Positions 9,890 to 19,105 of a stretch of DNA of 64,000 bases are shown one piece after another. Numbering within the stretch: the stretch's first letter is position 1; every line of letters starts with the position of its first letter. A program made the position numbers and the translations under genes. Source of the stretch: Planctomycetota bacterium (GTDB lineage: Bacteria > Planctomycetota > Planctomycetia > Planctomycetales > Planctomycetaceae); NCBI GenBank assembly GCA_027618475.1, contig JAQCEJ010000008.1:31048-95047 (forward strand), read 5' to 3'. The notes below the pieces were generated by a model that saw nothing but the letters and a program-made list of their open reading frames with translations, had not been told where the DNA came from and searched no databases.

Positions 9890-11059
9890 TCATAGTTGTG
9901 GTGATCGGGGGAGTTCGGTCGTCAATCGTTCGCGCGACAAACGATTCTGCTGCACACTTAACCTGTCGAGATCCGGTCGGGCCACCGTTGTTGATGGAGG
10001 GGAAACCGGTCGATTGATCAGCGGATACATGAGTTTCCCCTTGGATCGCCGCCGACTGTTATTGTTTGCGACGAGATTTCGGTCTGAAGAATCGACCGAC
10101 ACGATCGCCCGCTGTTTGCGAGGTGCCGGGGGCTCCAAGTTCTCGGAGGTCTCTTGATCGGTCACGGAATTCTCAAGCGAGCGGGCATCACCCTCCGCTT
10201 CATCCGGCGTTTGCGAACGAATCAGCAGTTTCTTTTCATCGGTTCGCGCGTTGTTCGTGGCGAGCGTTCCGGCATCAATCGTCGCCGAACTCGGTTCACC
10301 CGCCATGACCCACGATTGCCATTCCTTTTCGAGGGACGTCACGCTGGCGTAATCGTAGTTTCGTTTCAGTGCGCTGTCCCAGCCCGACTGATGCGCCTCA
10401 TCCAGAAACCTGATAAACGCCGCTTTCCCCCCCCGGTCGACCAGAAAGTGGGCCAGCGTGTAGCCTTCTGCGTACAGCATCAGCACCTTCTGCATTTCCT
10501 GTGGATATTCTTTGATCGCGAGCAGCGTCTTGAGGGGAATTTTCGTCTGGTCGTTGATCAGCTGTTGAGCCAGCAGACTCTGACGCCGTCTTTCCGATTC
10601 GTGTTCCACCAGCGTGGCTGCCCCTTCATCGGCCCAGCGCGGCAGAGGGCGGCGAAAGTGCGTGGCGAATATCGTATGACTGATTTCGTGCGGCAGAACC
10701 GAATCGAGAATTCGTTCGAGCGAACCCTGAATCCGCATATTCCAGTTGAAAACTTCACCTCGATCGAATGTAAACGTGGTTGCTCCTCCGGCACCCATCG
10801 TTCCGACGGTCACCGTGATGGGGCACGGCTGACCCCATGGTTTGAATTCCATCCCCAACCATTCGAGCGCTAATTCTCGGCGATAAATCTCGGCCGCTTC
10901 GCCAACCTGATGGGCAATCTCGGTAGTCGGTGCATGGACAACAAAATTCTTCGTACGCTCGGTTGCTGCCTGTAAACTTGCAGATGCCAGAGCCGAGATA
11001 ATCAGCACCCAGCAGTAAAGCGTCCGTCCTATTCGATGAGGACAATGATTCATGTTCAT
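9890..11059 (-). CDS. Secreted HExxH metalloprotease-like protein (DUF1570-type)
   Basis: About 389 residues. The signal peptide ends near SLQA-AT. The zinc-protease motif HEISH lies at residues 124-128, with a downstream glutamate in WADEGAA (E145), the gluzincin arrangement seen in planctomycete DUF1570-type proteins. A helical region with GYTLAHFLVDRGG and FIRFLDEAHQSGWD follows, again typical of that family. The last ~120 residues are low-complexity, Asn/Arg/Ser-rich and probably disordered. Substrate unknown; it should act in the periplasm. The frame opens at 11068, but AAGGA lies 8 bases before the ATG at 11059, which is preferred. Confidence 0.75.
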   Translation of the reverse strand: MNMNHCPHRIGRTLYCWVLIISALASASLQAATERTKNFVVHAPTTEIAHQVGEAAEIYRRELALEWLGMEFKPWGQPCPITVTVGTMGAGGATTFTFDRGEVFNWNMRIQGSLERILDSVLPHEISHTIFATHFRRPLPRWADEGAATLVEHESERRRQSLLAQQLINDQTKIPLKTLLAIKEYPQEMQKVLMLYAEGYTLAHFLVDRGGKAAFIRFLDEAHQSGWDSALKRNYDYASVTSLEKEWQSWVMAGEPSSATIDAGTLATNNARTDEKKLLIRSQTPDEAEGDARSLENSVTDQETSENLEPPAPRKQRAIVSVDSSDRNLVANNNSRRRSKGKLMYPLINRPVSPPSTTVARPDLDRLSVQQNRLSRERLTTELPRSPQL

Positions 11060-11695
11060 TTCAGTCATCCTTGACGAAATTCTGTATCACGAACTCTTGC
11101 TGTTCATGGTTGAAGGCAAGATTGTCATACGCCCTTTAGTCGTTTCAGGCCTGGCTCGCTGGAAGAACTTGAGGGTCGATCACTCCAGGGGAATACAGAC
11201 GTTGCCGGAGATACCCGACGGAAGAATATTCAAACAGAGGGGTGAAATGCGTTTGATTTACCAGAGAGCAATATTCGATCCAATGTCCAGGAAATCGAAC
11301 AATACAGCCGCCTGCTGAGTTGCAACTTACTAAATATCAGGATGTTGCGATTTTTGATTTATGTCAACGTATTGTCGAGGTCGCTGCCGACAGCCCGTAC
11401 TCATGTAATTGTTACAAGGGAAAAGGTCGATTCTGATCGACCACCATTGAAAACGGTTACGCTCTATTCGTACGTAAGCCGTTGCGCAAAAAAAGAGGGA
11501 CCGAAGGGGCTGAACAGCCTCTTCGGTCCCTCAAACGTATTTCCGTGGGAGAGCCGACACGATTCAATGAGATTATGAAACGTTCATCGACTGTCACACT
11601 CAATCCATGCTAGCCCGATTCATCCCGTACGCGGGCGATAATTCGCCGAAGGGATCGCTCCGGAGAAGTACCGCGCTGGGGATCAAGAGATCGAC
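11060..11695. other. Intergenic region, no gene seen
   Basis: About 630 bases between two minus-strand genes. The only clear structure is the minus-strand terminator at 11488-11532. Open frames at 11052-11318 and 11342-11578 have no ribosome sites and no protein-like composition. Confidence 0.5.
11488..11532 (-). terminator. Strong rho-independent terminator
   Basis: A 17-bp stem (GAGGGACCGAAGGGGCT / AGCCTCTTCGGTCCCTC, one G-T pair) with a GAAC loop. On the minus strand it is followed by a run of seven T. It ends the transcript of the small secreted protein at 11696-11998. Confidence 0.85.
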
Positions 11696-11998
11696 CTATG
11701 CGTTCGCGTCAGCGGCCGGTTCCGGTGCCGCTTCTTCAGCGGGAGGAGCCGGAGGTGCGTCCCCCTCTGCAGGAGTAGGCGCAGGTGCCATTTCGTCATC
11801 GGTTGTCGCATCGGTTTCAATCGCGCTGTCGCAGCAGGTGTCCTTCTTCCAGCGATCCATAAACCCACGTGACCGCTCTTTCATCCGCTGAAATCGACAA
11901 CGGAAGTCGGTATTTCCGAATATTCCCGCCTCACCCGAGGTCGGAAAAATCAGGCTGGCACACGCGAGCAAACAGGCAAACAGGAGTGTCCGTTTCAT
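11696..11998 (-). CDS. Small secreted protein with Pro/Ala/Glu-rich tail
   Basis: 100 residues. A signal peptide (MKRTLLFACLLACASLIF, cleavage near GEA-GI) is followed by a basic, Phe/Arg-rich segment (FRCRFQRMKERSRGFMDRW) with a Cys pair (DTCCD), then a disordered tail rich in Pro, Ala and Glu. Small exported proteins of this composition are common in planctomycetes and have no known function. The frame is open upstream to 12178, but the signal peptide fixes the start at 11998. It is monocistronic, with its own strong terminator. Confidence 0.7.
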   Translation of the reverse strand: MKRTLLFACLLACASLIFPTSGEAGIFGNTDFRCRFQRMKERSRGFMDRWKKDTCCDSAIETDATTDDEMAPAPTPAEGDAPPAPPAEEAAPEPAADANA

Positions 11999-12448
11999 GT
12001 CATTCTTTCTGCAGCCATCAGGGCTGAGTTTTGAGTTAAGCATTGACTCCAGGTAACATTCGTGAGTTCGAACTTCGGCAACACGCGGAATTCGCGTCGG
12101 ATGATTTCCGCGTGACAGTCGAAATAAAGGTCGTTCGAGATGCGAACTGAAGAGCAGAGTCTGGGGTTGTTCGGGCATTGATGCCGGTAGGTACGAGGCG
12201 GATGACGCAGGATTGCCATTCCCATGAACGACGTTGTGTCACACAATTGATATCGTCATTCGGCGGCACTCGATTCCGGGAAACGTACCGACAGAGAAGC
12301 GATGAATGCGAATTGACGCCGCTTCCGTCTCACAAGCCTTTTCTCAACGCGTACAAGCAATTTCGCTAGACATTCACCAGCAGCAAAGCTTCGCCTGAAT
12401 CGTACGAGACGCAAATCCGGTACGGTTTCACTGAAACCGAGGTTCGGG
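11999..12448. other. Intergenic region, no gene seen
   Basis: About 450 bases between the M28 peptidase gene end and the small secreted protein start. No gene, strong hairpin or repeat was recognised; it should contain the promoter of the small gene. Confidence 0.4.
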
Positions 12449-14044
12449 TCATGATTTCGGTGAGTTTGCGGCTTCTGACAGTTTCTCAGCCGGGTCGTCA
12501 TCGAAAATAACGGTAACGACTTGCAGTCGACCCTTCCTTTCGCGGAGCATCTCCACCGATCCCGAGGAAGCAGCGACCAGTTCGGCAAAATGCCGGCTGT
12601 CGCGAATGCTCACGCCGGCAATCTGACTGATGCGGTCGCCGGCGCTCAAACCTGCGTCATCAGCCGGAGAACCGGCATCGATACGCACCAGGGAAATCAC
12701 TCCGGGTTCGGCCGGATCGATGCGCCATCCCACGCCCAGTCGAACGGGGGGACCATCGAGTTCAGCGGTGACCGTTTGTGGTTCCGCTTCGCCGGGACGC
12801 TTGAGGACAAATTCCACGGGATTATTTGCCCGTGACACAAGCCGTAAGAATGACGTCGTCGCCGGGAGTTCGGTGCCGTTGATCTGTTGGATACGGTCAC
12901 CGGCACGCATGCCCGATCGTTCGGCGGGCGAATCACGGCGAACCTGTTCGATTTCGATAATCCCCTGCTCTTCCAGTTCGCGGTTCCACGAAATCCCCAG
13001 TCGCGGCGGTGCCGGCGGTGCGGGTTGACTCATCTGCATTTGAACCGTCGTATTTTCCGACTTCGATTCGCTTCGAAATTGGGGGAGACTCTCCGCATCG
13101 GCTGCTGCGACTATCATCTGAAAGAACAGCCGGGAAATCTGCTCCATTCCGTTCCAGTTCAGTTTTTCAGGGTCGTCGCTCGGTCGATGATAATCGTCAT
13201 GCAGTCCGGTGTGGGGCATGAGAAAGGGAATTTTATTCTCATAAAACGGGTGATGATCGCTGTCGCGTTTAATCGTCCAGTCGAACAGAATGTCGATGTC
13301 GGTCACCCGATTCTGCTCGGCGATAAATTGTCGAAAGCCAGGGGCCGTTCTCACGCCGTACATGGTCAATCCCTGTTTCGGCAATCGACCGATCATGTCC
13401 AGATTCAGGTACAGGCCGACGGACGTGAGCGGAATCGTAGGGGTATCGATCCAATATTCAGACCCGAGCAATCCCTTTTCTTCCGCATCCCAGAAGGCAA
13501 TAAGAATCGGCCGTTTCAATTTCAACGGTTGTCGGGTGAGAGCCTTAATGACCTCAACCACTGCGGCCACACCGCTGGCGTTGTCGTCGGCCCCATTATG
13601 AATCTGGCCGATCGGTCCAAAACTATTCTGCGAGTTGCCGTATCCGACGTGGTCGTAATGGGCACCCACGACGATGAATTCATCAGCCAGTTGCGGCACA
13701 TCCCCTGGCAGGTAGGCCAGCAGGTTGCGATAGTCGTCGCCGAATTCCTGAGTGAAATAACCGCTGTCACCTCGGGCCTTGAGTCCCGATTTTTTCATAA
13801 TGTCGAGCAGATACGCCCCGGCGGCGTGCCCCCCCTTCGAACCCGCTTCGCGCCCTTCCAGCGTATCGCTGGCAAGAAAGAGCGTATGTTTTTTCAAACC
13901 GTCGGCTTGAATTGAATTCATCGCCGCGTTGATTAGTTCGAGTTCACCGGCCCGAAGGAACGTGGGGGCTCCACAACAGATCACAGCCTGCAAGATCAGG
14001 CCTATCAAGAGGTAGACGCGACGGCGGAGTTCTCTCTCTGACAT
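12449..14044 (-). CDS. M28 family zinc aminopeptidase with two PDZ domains
   Basis: About 531 residues, exported (hydrophobic residues 10-31). The M28 core spans about residues 35-335, with the co-catalytic zinc set visible: H129 in GAHYDHVG, D153 in NGADDNASG, the E-E pair in WDAEEKG (188-189), D216 in NLDMIGR and a histidine in LHDDYHRPSD. The second half holds two PDZ domains (GISWNRELEEQG...AGDRIQQING and GVGWRIDPAEPG...AGDRISQIAG), which in this family bind peptide ends or modulate substrate access. Predicted role: removal of N-terminal residues from peptides in the periplasm. The frame opens at a TTG at 14092; the ATG at 14044 directly before the signal sequence is preferred. Confidence 0.88.
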   Translation of the reverse strand: MSERELRRRVYLLIGLILQAVICCGAPTFLRAGELELINAAMNSIQADGLKKHTLFLASDTLEGREAGSKGGHAAGAYLLDIMKKSGLKARGDSGYFTQEFGDDYRNLLAYLPGDVPQLADEFIVVGAHYDHVGYGNSQNSFGPIGQIHNGADDNASGVAAVVEVIKALTRQPLKLKRPILIAFWDAEEKGLLGSEYWIDTPTIPLTSVGLYLNLDMIGRLPKQGLTMYGVRTAPGFRQFIAEQNRVTDIDILFDWTIKRDSDHHPFYENKIPFLMPHTGLHDDYHRPSDDPEKLNWNGMEQISRLFFQMIVAAADAESLPQFRSESKSENTTVQMQMSQPAPPAPPRLGISWNRELEEQGIIEIEQVRRDSPAERSGMRAGDRIQQINGTELPATTSFLRLVSRANNPVEFVLKRPGEAEPQTVTAELDGPPVRLGVGWRIDPAEPGVISLVRIDAGSPADDAGLSAGDRISQIAGVSIRDSRHFAELVAASSGSVEMLRERKGRLQVVTVIFDDDPAEKLSEAANSPKS

Positions 14045-14319
14045 GCGATGACGTTTTCCTGAAAAAAACCAATTCGAAATCTTTGACGGCAACTGCTTGA
14101 AATTCGTTGTATTTGGTATAATGAACCTCAGGTAAGATAATCATTGCTCAGATTGACGTATAGCCGTAGTTGAAAAAAGGAGATCGTGAGACGAGTTCCC
14201 CGATTCGATGGGTAACCATTTCAGCCGGTGTGTTACCTGGGGGGAACTTTGCTGTTCAGAGAATTCTAAAACAGCAGAGAAAATGCGATCGCGCCGCTGA
14301 AAGCCTGAAGGCACGAGTT

Positions 14320-14460
14320 ATGAACCGAAGTTGCCAAGCGATGGCCTGTTTTTTCCTGCTGTCGATGGTCATTCAATGGATGGGATGCACCGAGGATGAG
14401 TCTGCGGTTGCGCCGGTCGCCGCTTACAGCGATCTTCCCGATGATGGTCGTCTTCAATGA
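14320..14460 (+). pseudogene. N-terminal lipoprotein-like piece of a frameshifted redoxin gene
   Basis: An ATG with AAGG eight bases upstream opens a frame for a lipoprotein-like signal (MACFFLLSMVIQWMGC, then TEDES). The W-M-G-C lipobox is not canonical. The frame ends at 14460, overlapping by 65 bases the frame of the thioredoxin-fold protein that follows. Removing one G of the GG pair at 14446-14447 would join the two frames smoothly (SDLPDD-VVFNDQ). The simplest reading is one exported redoxin gene broken by a single-base insertion or a sequencing error. Confidence 0.5.
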
Positions 14461-15091
14461 TCAGGTCGTATCCAACGTCGATTTCGACTCGAACCTGAGC
14501 GACCTCGAATTCTTGACACGCGACGGATCTTCGCAAGCCTTGCGCGATTTTCTGAAAGAGAAACCGGTGATCCTCGTGATCACTCGTGGTTATGCTGGTT
14601 CAATCTGTCCGTTCTGCTCATCACAAACGTCGCGTTTGATCAATAATTATCAGAAATTCGTAGATCGAGGTGCGGAAGTCGTCGTTGTTTATCCGCTCGA
14701 AAAACCGGATGACACGCCACGCCTCGACGAGTTTCTCAAGTCGATCGAGATTCGAACGAATACGCCGGCTCAAAATCCACCGTTTCCGTTACTGCTCGAT
14801 GTCGAACTCAAAGTGGTCGACCAGCTCGGAATTCGCGCATCATTGTCGCGACCGGCGACATATATTCTCGATCGGCGCGGACAAGTTCGGTTTGCCTATG
14901 TCGGCCGATCGATTGCCGACCGACCTTCCGTTCAGGCGTTGCTCGATCAACTCGACCAGTTGAAGTTGGAAGAACAACCAACGACATCGTCCGCTGTCGA
15001 TAAAGCACAACCTTTCACTTTGCCAAAAAACCGCGCTACCTCCCGCAAAACAATGCCGTCGTATGTTCCCATGCGGAGAAAGGATACCTGA
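14396..15091 (+). CDS. Peroxiredoxin/AhpC-TSA-like thioredoxin-fold protein
   Basis: The coding part is clear from about 14441 to the stop. A thioredoxin-fold core (PVILVITRGYAGSICPFCSSQTSRL ... GAEVVVVYP ... LLLDVELKVVDQLGI ... ATYILDRRGQVRFAYVG) contains a C-P-F-C pair at the redox position, as in AhpC/TSA and peroxiredoxin-like proteins. The true N-terminus is probably the lipoprotein-like signal encoded in another frame at 14320-14460; as written this frame would start without export at ATG 14396 or 14441. It likely reduces peroxides or disulphides in the envelope. The stop lies two bases before the kinase start, so the genes are co-transcribed. Confidence 0.7.
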   Translation: MSLRLRRSPLTAIFPMMVVFNDQVVSNVDFDSNLSDLEFLTRDGSSQALRDFLKEKPVILVITRGYAGSICPFCSSQTSRLINNYQKFVDRGAEVVVVYPLEKPDDTPRLDEFLKSIEIRTNTPAQNPPFPLLLDVELKVVDQLGIRASLSRPATYILDRRGQVRFAYVGRSIADRPSVQALLDQLDQLKLEEQPTTSSAVDKAQPFTLPKNRATSRKTMPSYVPMRRKDT

Positions 15092-15093
15092 GA

Positions 15094-17046
15094 ATGACGG
15101 TATCGCCGGATCCGCATTGGTCAAATTTTTTGCAGATTGCCGAGCGAATAAACCTGCTGAGCGGGGACGTTATCGAGCAGTTAAAAAATGATTCGAAAAT
15201 GCGTCAGCGATCTCCCGCCGAACTCGCCGTGCAACACGGATGGATGAACTCGGTTCAAGTCGACATCGTCACGACGTTGATGCATCCGCGAACGACGATT
15301 CCGGGGTATGAAATTCTGGACGTCATCGGTCAAGGAGGGATGGGAGTCGTCTTTCGGGCGAAACAGTTGAATCTCGACCGCGTTGTAGCCCTTAAAACCG
15401 TGCTGTTCAGTCAGGTGGGAGACCCCAGCATTCTCGAACGGTTTCGGCAGGAAGCGATCACCGTCGCCAAGTTGCGTCATCCCAATATCGTCACGGCTTA
15501 CGACTTCGGCCAGCACGAAGGCCGACTCTATTTTGCGATGGAGATGATCGAAGGAAATGATCTCGATGGGCTCATTCGTCAGAACGGCACATTAGACCCG
15601 GGGACGGCCTTGGGACTCTTGCGTCAGACCATTGCCGGTCTCGCACACGCCTCACAACTGGGGGTTGTCCATCGCGACATCAAACCGGCGAATTTGCTGC
15701 TGGTCGAAGCACCCGAAGGTTACGGACTGCCGAACGGTTTGCCGATGGTCAAAATTGCGGACTTCGGTTTGGCATTTCTCACAGCGACGTCGGAGTCGAG
15801 TACACGGTTAACGATGAACAACGCTGTCGTCGGAAGTCCGAATTATCTGGCTCCCGAACAGTTGAGCGGACACCGCGTTGACCATCGGGCCGATATCTAT
15901 GCTCTAGGGGCGACCTTTTATCACATGTTATCGGGAAGCCCCCCATATGTCGGCGACAACGTAACGCAAATCATTACCCAGAAATTATCGGGGCAGTTTC
16001 GGCCGATTGCCCGGCAACCCGAGTCGATCAATCTATTTGTGCAGTCGCTGATGAAGCTCGATCCCGCCGATCGGCCGTCCGATTACGGGCTGATCCGTCA
16101 GGAGATCGACCTCCTCGCGACAACGCTCGTCCCCGAAACGATTTTCATATCGGGAAATAATCGGCCGTCGACCATTACGGCGGAAACGTCCGACGACGAT
16201 CGACAAAACAAACTTGTCGCAAACCCGCTGGCGAACGAACCGCAAGCGACAAGCGTTAATCTGCTGGCGACGCAGCCGGTCGATCCTCGAAACAGGCACC
16301 ACGATGCCGAGGCGACGCTTATTCTTCAGCGTCCGTCACTGCGACGTCGATGGTTCATCAGTCTGCTGGTCGGAGCATTGGCAGTGGTAGCGGTTGTTTA
16401 CGGTCTGCGGGATCGGGGGAAGCCAGACAAACCCCGACCGACAAGAACCCTGGCTCGCGGAGAATGGTTCGATCATTTGTTTGACGGACGGACACTTTCC
16501 GGCTGGAGCACCATGTCCGGAGGTTGGTCGATCAATAATCATCCCGATCACGGAGCCGTCCTGTCGGGCGAACGGGGCACAATCCGCAGGCAGTTGATGC
16601 GTGAACACGACGAGAAGGAAACATCGATCGACGGACTCGAACATTATGTCGTCACCTTACTGGTCATGTTGAATAACGCCGATCGAATCTCGATTGAATT
16701 TGGACTGAAGAACGAAGCTCAGACCGGATATCCGCGATTCGCACTGGTGGTCACGAAGCAAGGACTGCAACTCGGTCGCCGGTCAGATCAACCCAACTCG
16801 TTCGAGCCGATGCAAGGTGAAATCGCGATTGATCTCGCCCCGATGACGCTGGCTGAAGTTCGCATCGAACGCCAGCAATCGGATTGGTGGGTGACATTAA
16901 ATGACAAATTACTGGGAATTCTTCCCATCGAACCGGGAGGGGAATTACCAGAATTTCGTCTGACGGTCGACGGAGGCCCGGCTTTTTTTTCAGATATGAT
17001 GATTCAGGAACTGCTCAGCGATCCGAACCCGGCCGACCCCCTTTAG
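15094..17046 (+). CDS. Membrane Ser/Thr kinase with extracytoplasmic DUF1080-like domain
   Basis: 650 residues. A helical N-terminal region (1-70) precedes a complete Hanks-type kinase: glycine loop IGQGGMG (78-84), ATP lysine K101, HRDIKPAN (193-200), DFGLA (223-227) and APEQL. After a linker, one membrane span lies at about 419-438. Residues ~455-645 (LFDGRTLSGW ... GGWSINN ... VNLNDK-type strands) look like a 3-keto-disaccharide hydrolase/DUF1080 beta-sandwich, probably used here as a sensor or carbohydrate-binding module outside the cytoplasm. The gene follows the redoxin gene directly. Its stop codon sits at the edge of a repeat (17043-17181). Confidence 0.88.
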   Translation: MTVSPDPHWSNFLQIAERINLLSGDVIEQLKNDSKMRQRSPAELAVQHGWMNSVQVDIVTTLMHPRTTIPGYEILDVIGQGGMGVVFRAKQLNLDRVVALKTVLFSQVGDPSILERFRQEAITVAKLRHPNIVTAYDFGQHEGRLYFAMEMIEGNDLDGLIRQNGTLDPGTALGLLRQTIAGLAHASQLGVVHRDIKPANLLLVEAPEGYGLPNGLPMVKIADFGLAFLTATSESSTRLTMNNAVVGSPNYLAPEQLSGHRVDHRADIYALGATFYHMLSGSPPYVGDNVTQIITQKLSGQFRPIARQPESINLFVQSLMKLDPADRPSDYGLIRQEIDLLATTLVPETIFISGNNRPSTITAETSDDDRQNKLVANPLANEPQATSVNLLATQPVDPRNRHHDAEATLILQRPSLRRRWFISLLVGALAVVAVVYGLRDRGKPDKPRPTRTLARGEWFDHLFDGRTLSGWSTMSGGWSINNHPDHGAVLSGERGTIRRQLMREHDEKETSIDGLEHYVVTLLVMLNNADRISIEFGLKNEAQTGYPRFALVVTKQGLQLGRRSDQPNSFEPMQGEIAIDLAPMTLAEVRIERQQSDWWVTLNDKLLGILPIEPGGELPEFRLTVDGGPAFFSDMMIQELLSDPNPADPL

Positions 17047-17181
17047 CAGCCTGTTGAAAATGTGGGATGATCAAATTATGTGTACCACGGGGTAGCTTGT
17101 CCCCTGTGTTTTTCCGATGCCTCACAACAAGACTGCCGGACAAGCCGGCAGTGCCAACCATTTTTTCAACGGACTGTTAGC
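17043..17181 (+). repeat. MITE-like inverted-repeat element
   Basis: TTAGCAGCCTGTTGAAAATG at 17043-17062 is an imperfect inverted repeat of CATTTTTTCAACGGACTGTTAGC ending at 17181. Between them are two further small palindromes (CACGGGG...CCCCTGTG and ACTGCCGGACAAGCCGGCAGT). The left end contains the stop codon of the kinase gene. A matching single end occurs at 33017-33038. No coding capacity. Confidence 0.5.
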
Positions 17182-17264
17182 GGCATCGCATTCGAGACGT
17201 CCGCGAACTTCCCGGGCGGTCTTCATTGAATCCCCTGTCGGGCGACCGTTAGAATATACAGTGT

Positions 17265-17903
17265 ATGGACTATTCGATTCTTGCCATCACGCTCTTGTTA
17301 TTGGGACTGGCCCTGCTCGTCGCCGAGGTTTTTCTTCCTTCCGGAGGGATCATTTCGGCGTTGGTGGCGATTTGCATTATCGGTTCGCTCTGGTGCGGCT
17401 GGTCAGCCTGGTGGGAAACAGGCCGCGTGTACTTCTGGATCTATCTCGCAGCAACGTTGATATTGCTTCCGGCGGTGCTGATCGGTGCGTTGGTGGTGCT
17501 GCCCCAGACCAGCATCGGCAAAAAAGTGCTGTTGGAGGCTCCCCATCTCGATGACATTACGCCACACGCCGCCGAAATCCGTCGATTGTCGCAATACATC
17601 GGAAAAATCGGAGAGGCGGTAACGTTGCACAGTCCCGGTGGAATGGTCATGGTGGAAGGGGAACGAATGCATTCCGAAAGTGAGGGAATGCTGATCGAAC
17701 CGGGAACAGCGGTGGAAGTTCTACGGCTGAACGCCACGCGACTGGTGGTTCGATCCGTTTCCTCGAAGGAAATAAAGGAAACCGGGCACGACGTCGACCG
17801 TACGGCGATAGCGGCAGCGGATGAACCTGCCGTGCCGAACAGGCTCCCGATGACGCCGAAACAGGAACTCGTAGATTTTGATGTACCGGTCGATGACGCT
17901 TAG
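17265..17903 (+). CDS. NfeD-family short membrane protein
   Basis: 212 residues. Three hydrophobic segments occupy residues 1-90, followed by a soluble C-terminal OB-fold-like domain (IGKIGEAVTLHSPGGMVMVEGERMHSESEG ... VEVLRLNATRLVVRSV), the hallmark of the short NfeD class that lacks the ClpP-like protease domain. NfeD proteins of this class are encoded beside flotillins and help organise membrane microdomains. The gene lies 145 bases upstream of floA on the same strand. Confidence 0.85.
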   Translation: MDYSILAITLLLLGLALLVAEVFLPSGGIISALVAICIIGSLWCGWSAWWETGRVYFWIYLAATLILLPAVLIGALVVLPQTSIGKKVLLEAPHLDDITPHAAEIRRLSQYIGKIGEAVTLHSPGGMVMVEGERMHSESEGMLIEPGTAVEVLRLNATRLVVRSVSSKEIKETGHDVDRTAIAAADEPAVPNRLPMTPKQELVDFDVPVDDA

Positions 17904-18048
17904 TTTTCATAAGAACGCCTGACAACCGAATAGCCGAATTGACCCTGCTGGTTTTGAATTCGGCGCGCCAGTTCCTATAATCATTCCAACGGCTGTCAGA
18001 CGCCGATCCGACGACTTCCGCATCATCCGCTATTGGGAATGAGAGACA

Positions 18049-19077
18049 ATGGATAATTCCGTTTTATTTTTCGTGTTTATCTTCGTCTTTCTCGCCGTGC
18101 TGTTTCTCTTTGTGATATCCGCCCAGTATTTCAGTTTGTGGATCCAGTCGATCATGACGAAGGCGGGGATTTCGCTCCCCGCGTTGATTTTCATGCGCAT
18201 CCGAAATGTGAATCCCTCAGTGATCGTCCGCAGCAAAATCATGGCGGTTCAAGGGGGTCTGACGCGCGTTTATCCGATCTCGACAAAGGCGCTCGAAGCC
18301 CATTATCTTGCCGGGGGAAATGTTCCAAACGTCATTCGTGCGCTTATTGCCGCCCATAAAGCCAAGCTCGATCTCGACTGGCAGACCGCCCAGGCCATCG
18401 ATCTGGCGGGACGCGACATTCTCGAAGCGGTGCGAACGAGCGTTTATCCGAAAGTGATCGAATGCCCCGACCCGCGTAAGTCCTCAGGAACGCTCGACGC
18501 CGTTGCCGGTGACGGTATTCAGTTGAAAGCTCGTGCTCGTGTGACCGTGCGGACGAACATCCGACAGTTGATCGGCGGAGCGACGGAAGAAACCGTGATC
18601 GCCCGCGTCGGTCAGGGGATCGTGCAGGCGATCGGTTCGACCGGATCGTACAAGACGGTGCTGGAAAATCCCGATAATATCTCCCGCACCGTGTTGAATC
18701 AGGGTTTGGAAGCGCAGACGGCGTACGAAATCGTTTCGATCGACATCGCCGATATCGATGTGGGAGAAAACATCGGTGCGCGGTTGCAGGCCGACCAGGC
18801 CGAGGCCGACATGCGCGTCGCCCAAGCCAAGGCGGAGCAGCGTCGTGCGGCGGCAAAAGCCCGCGAACAAGAAATGATCGCCCAAACGCAGGCCAATCGT
18901 GCCGAGGTCGTACTCTCCGAGGCGGAAATCCCGCAGGCAATTTCTGCCTCGCTTCGCAGCGGACAATTGGGACTGCTCGATTATTACGAGTTGAGGAACG
19001 TACAAGCCGATACCAAGATGCGAGCGGCGATCGCCGGTGAAGGCCGCGACGGTTCGCTCGCCTCGGCGTCTAAATAA
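18049..19077 (+). CDS. floA: Flotillin-like protein FloA
   Basis: 342 residues, matching the usual size of FloA. An N-terminal hydrophobic hairpin (about 5-45) is followed by the SPFH-type domain ([17 protein letters not shown] ... [30 protein letters not shown]) and a charged Ala/Glu/Gln-rich coiled region ([27 protein letters not shown]). FloA oligomerises on the inner membrane face in ordered microdomains and affects membrane fluidity and the assembly of signalling and secretion complexes. Neighbouring NfeD is the usual partner. Confidence 0.93.
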   Translation: MDNSVLFFVFIFVFLAVLFLFVISAQYFSLWIQSIMTKAGISLPALIFMRIRNVNPSVIVRSKIMAVQGGLTRVYPISTKALEAHYLAGGNVPNVIRALIAAHKAKLDLDWQTAQAIDLAGRDILEAVRTSVYPKVIECPDPRKSSGTLDAVAGDGIQLKARARVTVRTNIRQLIGGATEETVIARVGQGIVQAIGSTGSYKTVLENPDNISRTVLNQGLEAQTAYEIVSIDIADIDVGENIGARLQADQAEADMRVAQAKAEQRRAAAKAREQEMIAQTQANRAEVVLSEAEIPQAISASLRSGQLGLLDYYELRNVQADTKMRAAIAGEGRDGSLASASK

Positions 19078-19105
19078 GAGAGCTTTGAATTCAAAAGGCG
19101 ATTGT

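Noticed and set aside
9811..10017. Short plus-strand frame starting after the 90-bp element copy A
   Set aside because: It overlaps the well-supported minus-strand metalloprotease gene and has no recognisable product.
12887..13915. Plus-strand open frame of 342 codons
   Set aside because: Opposite the M28 peptidase gene; no motif or ribosome site.
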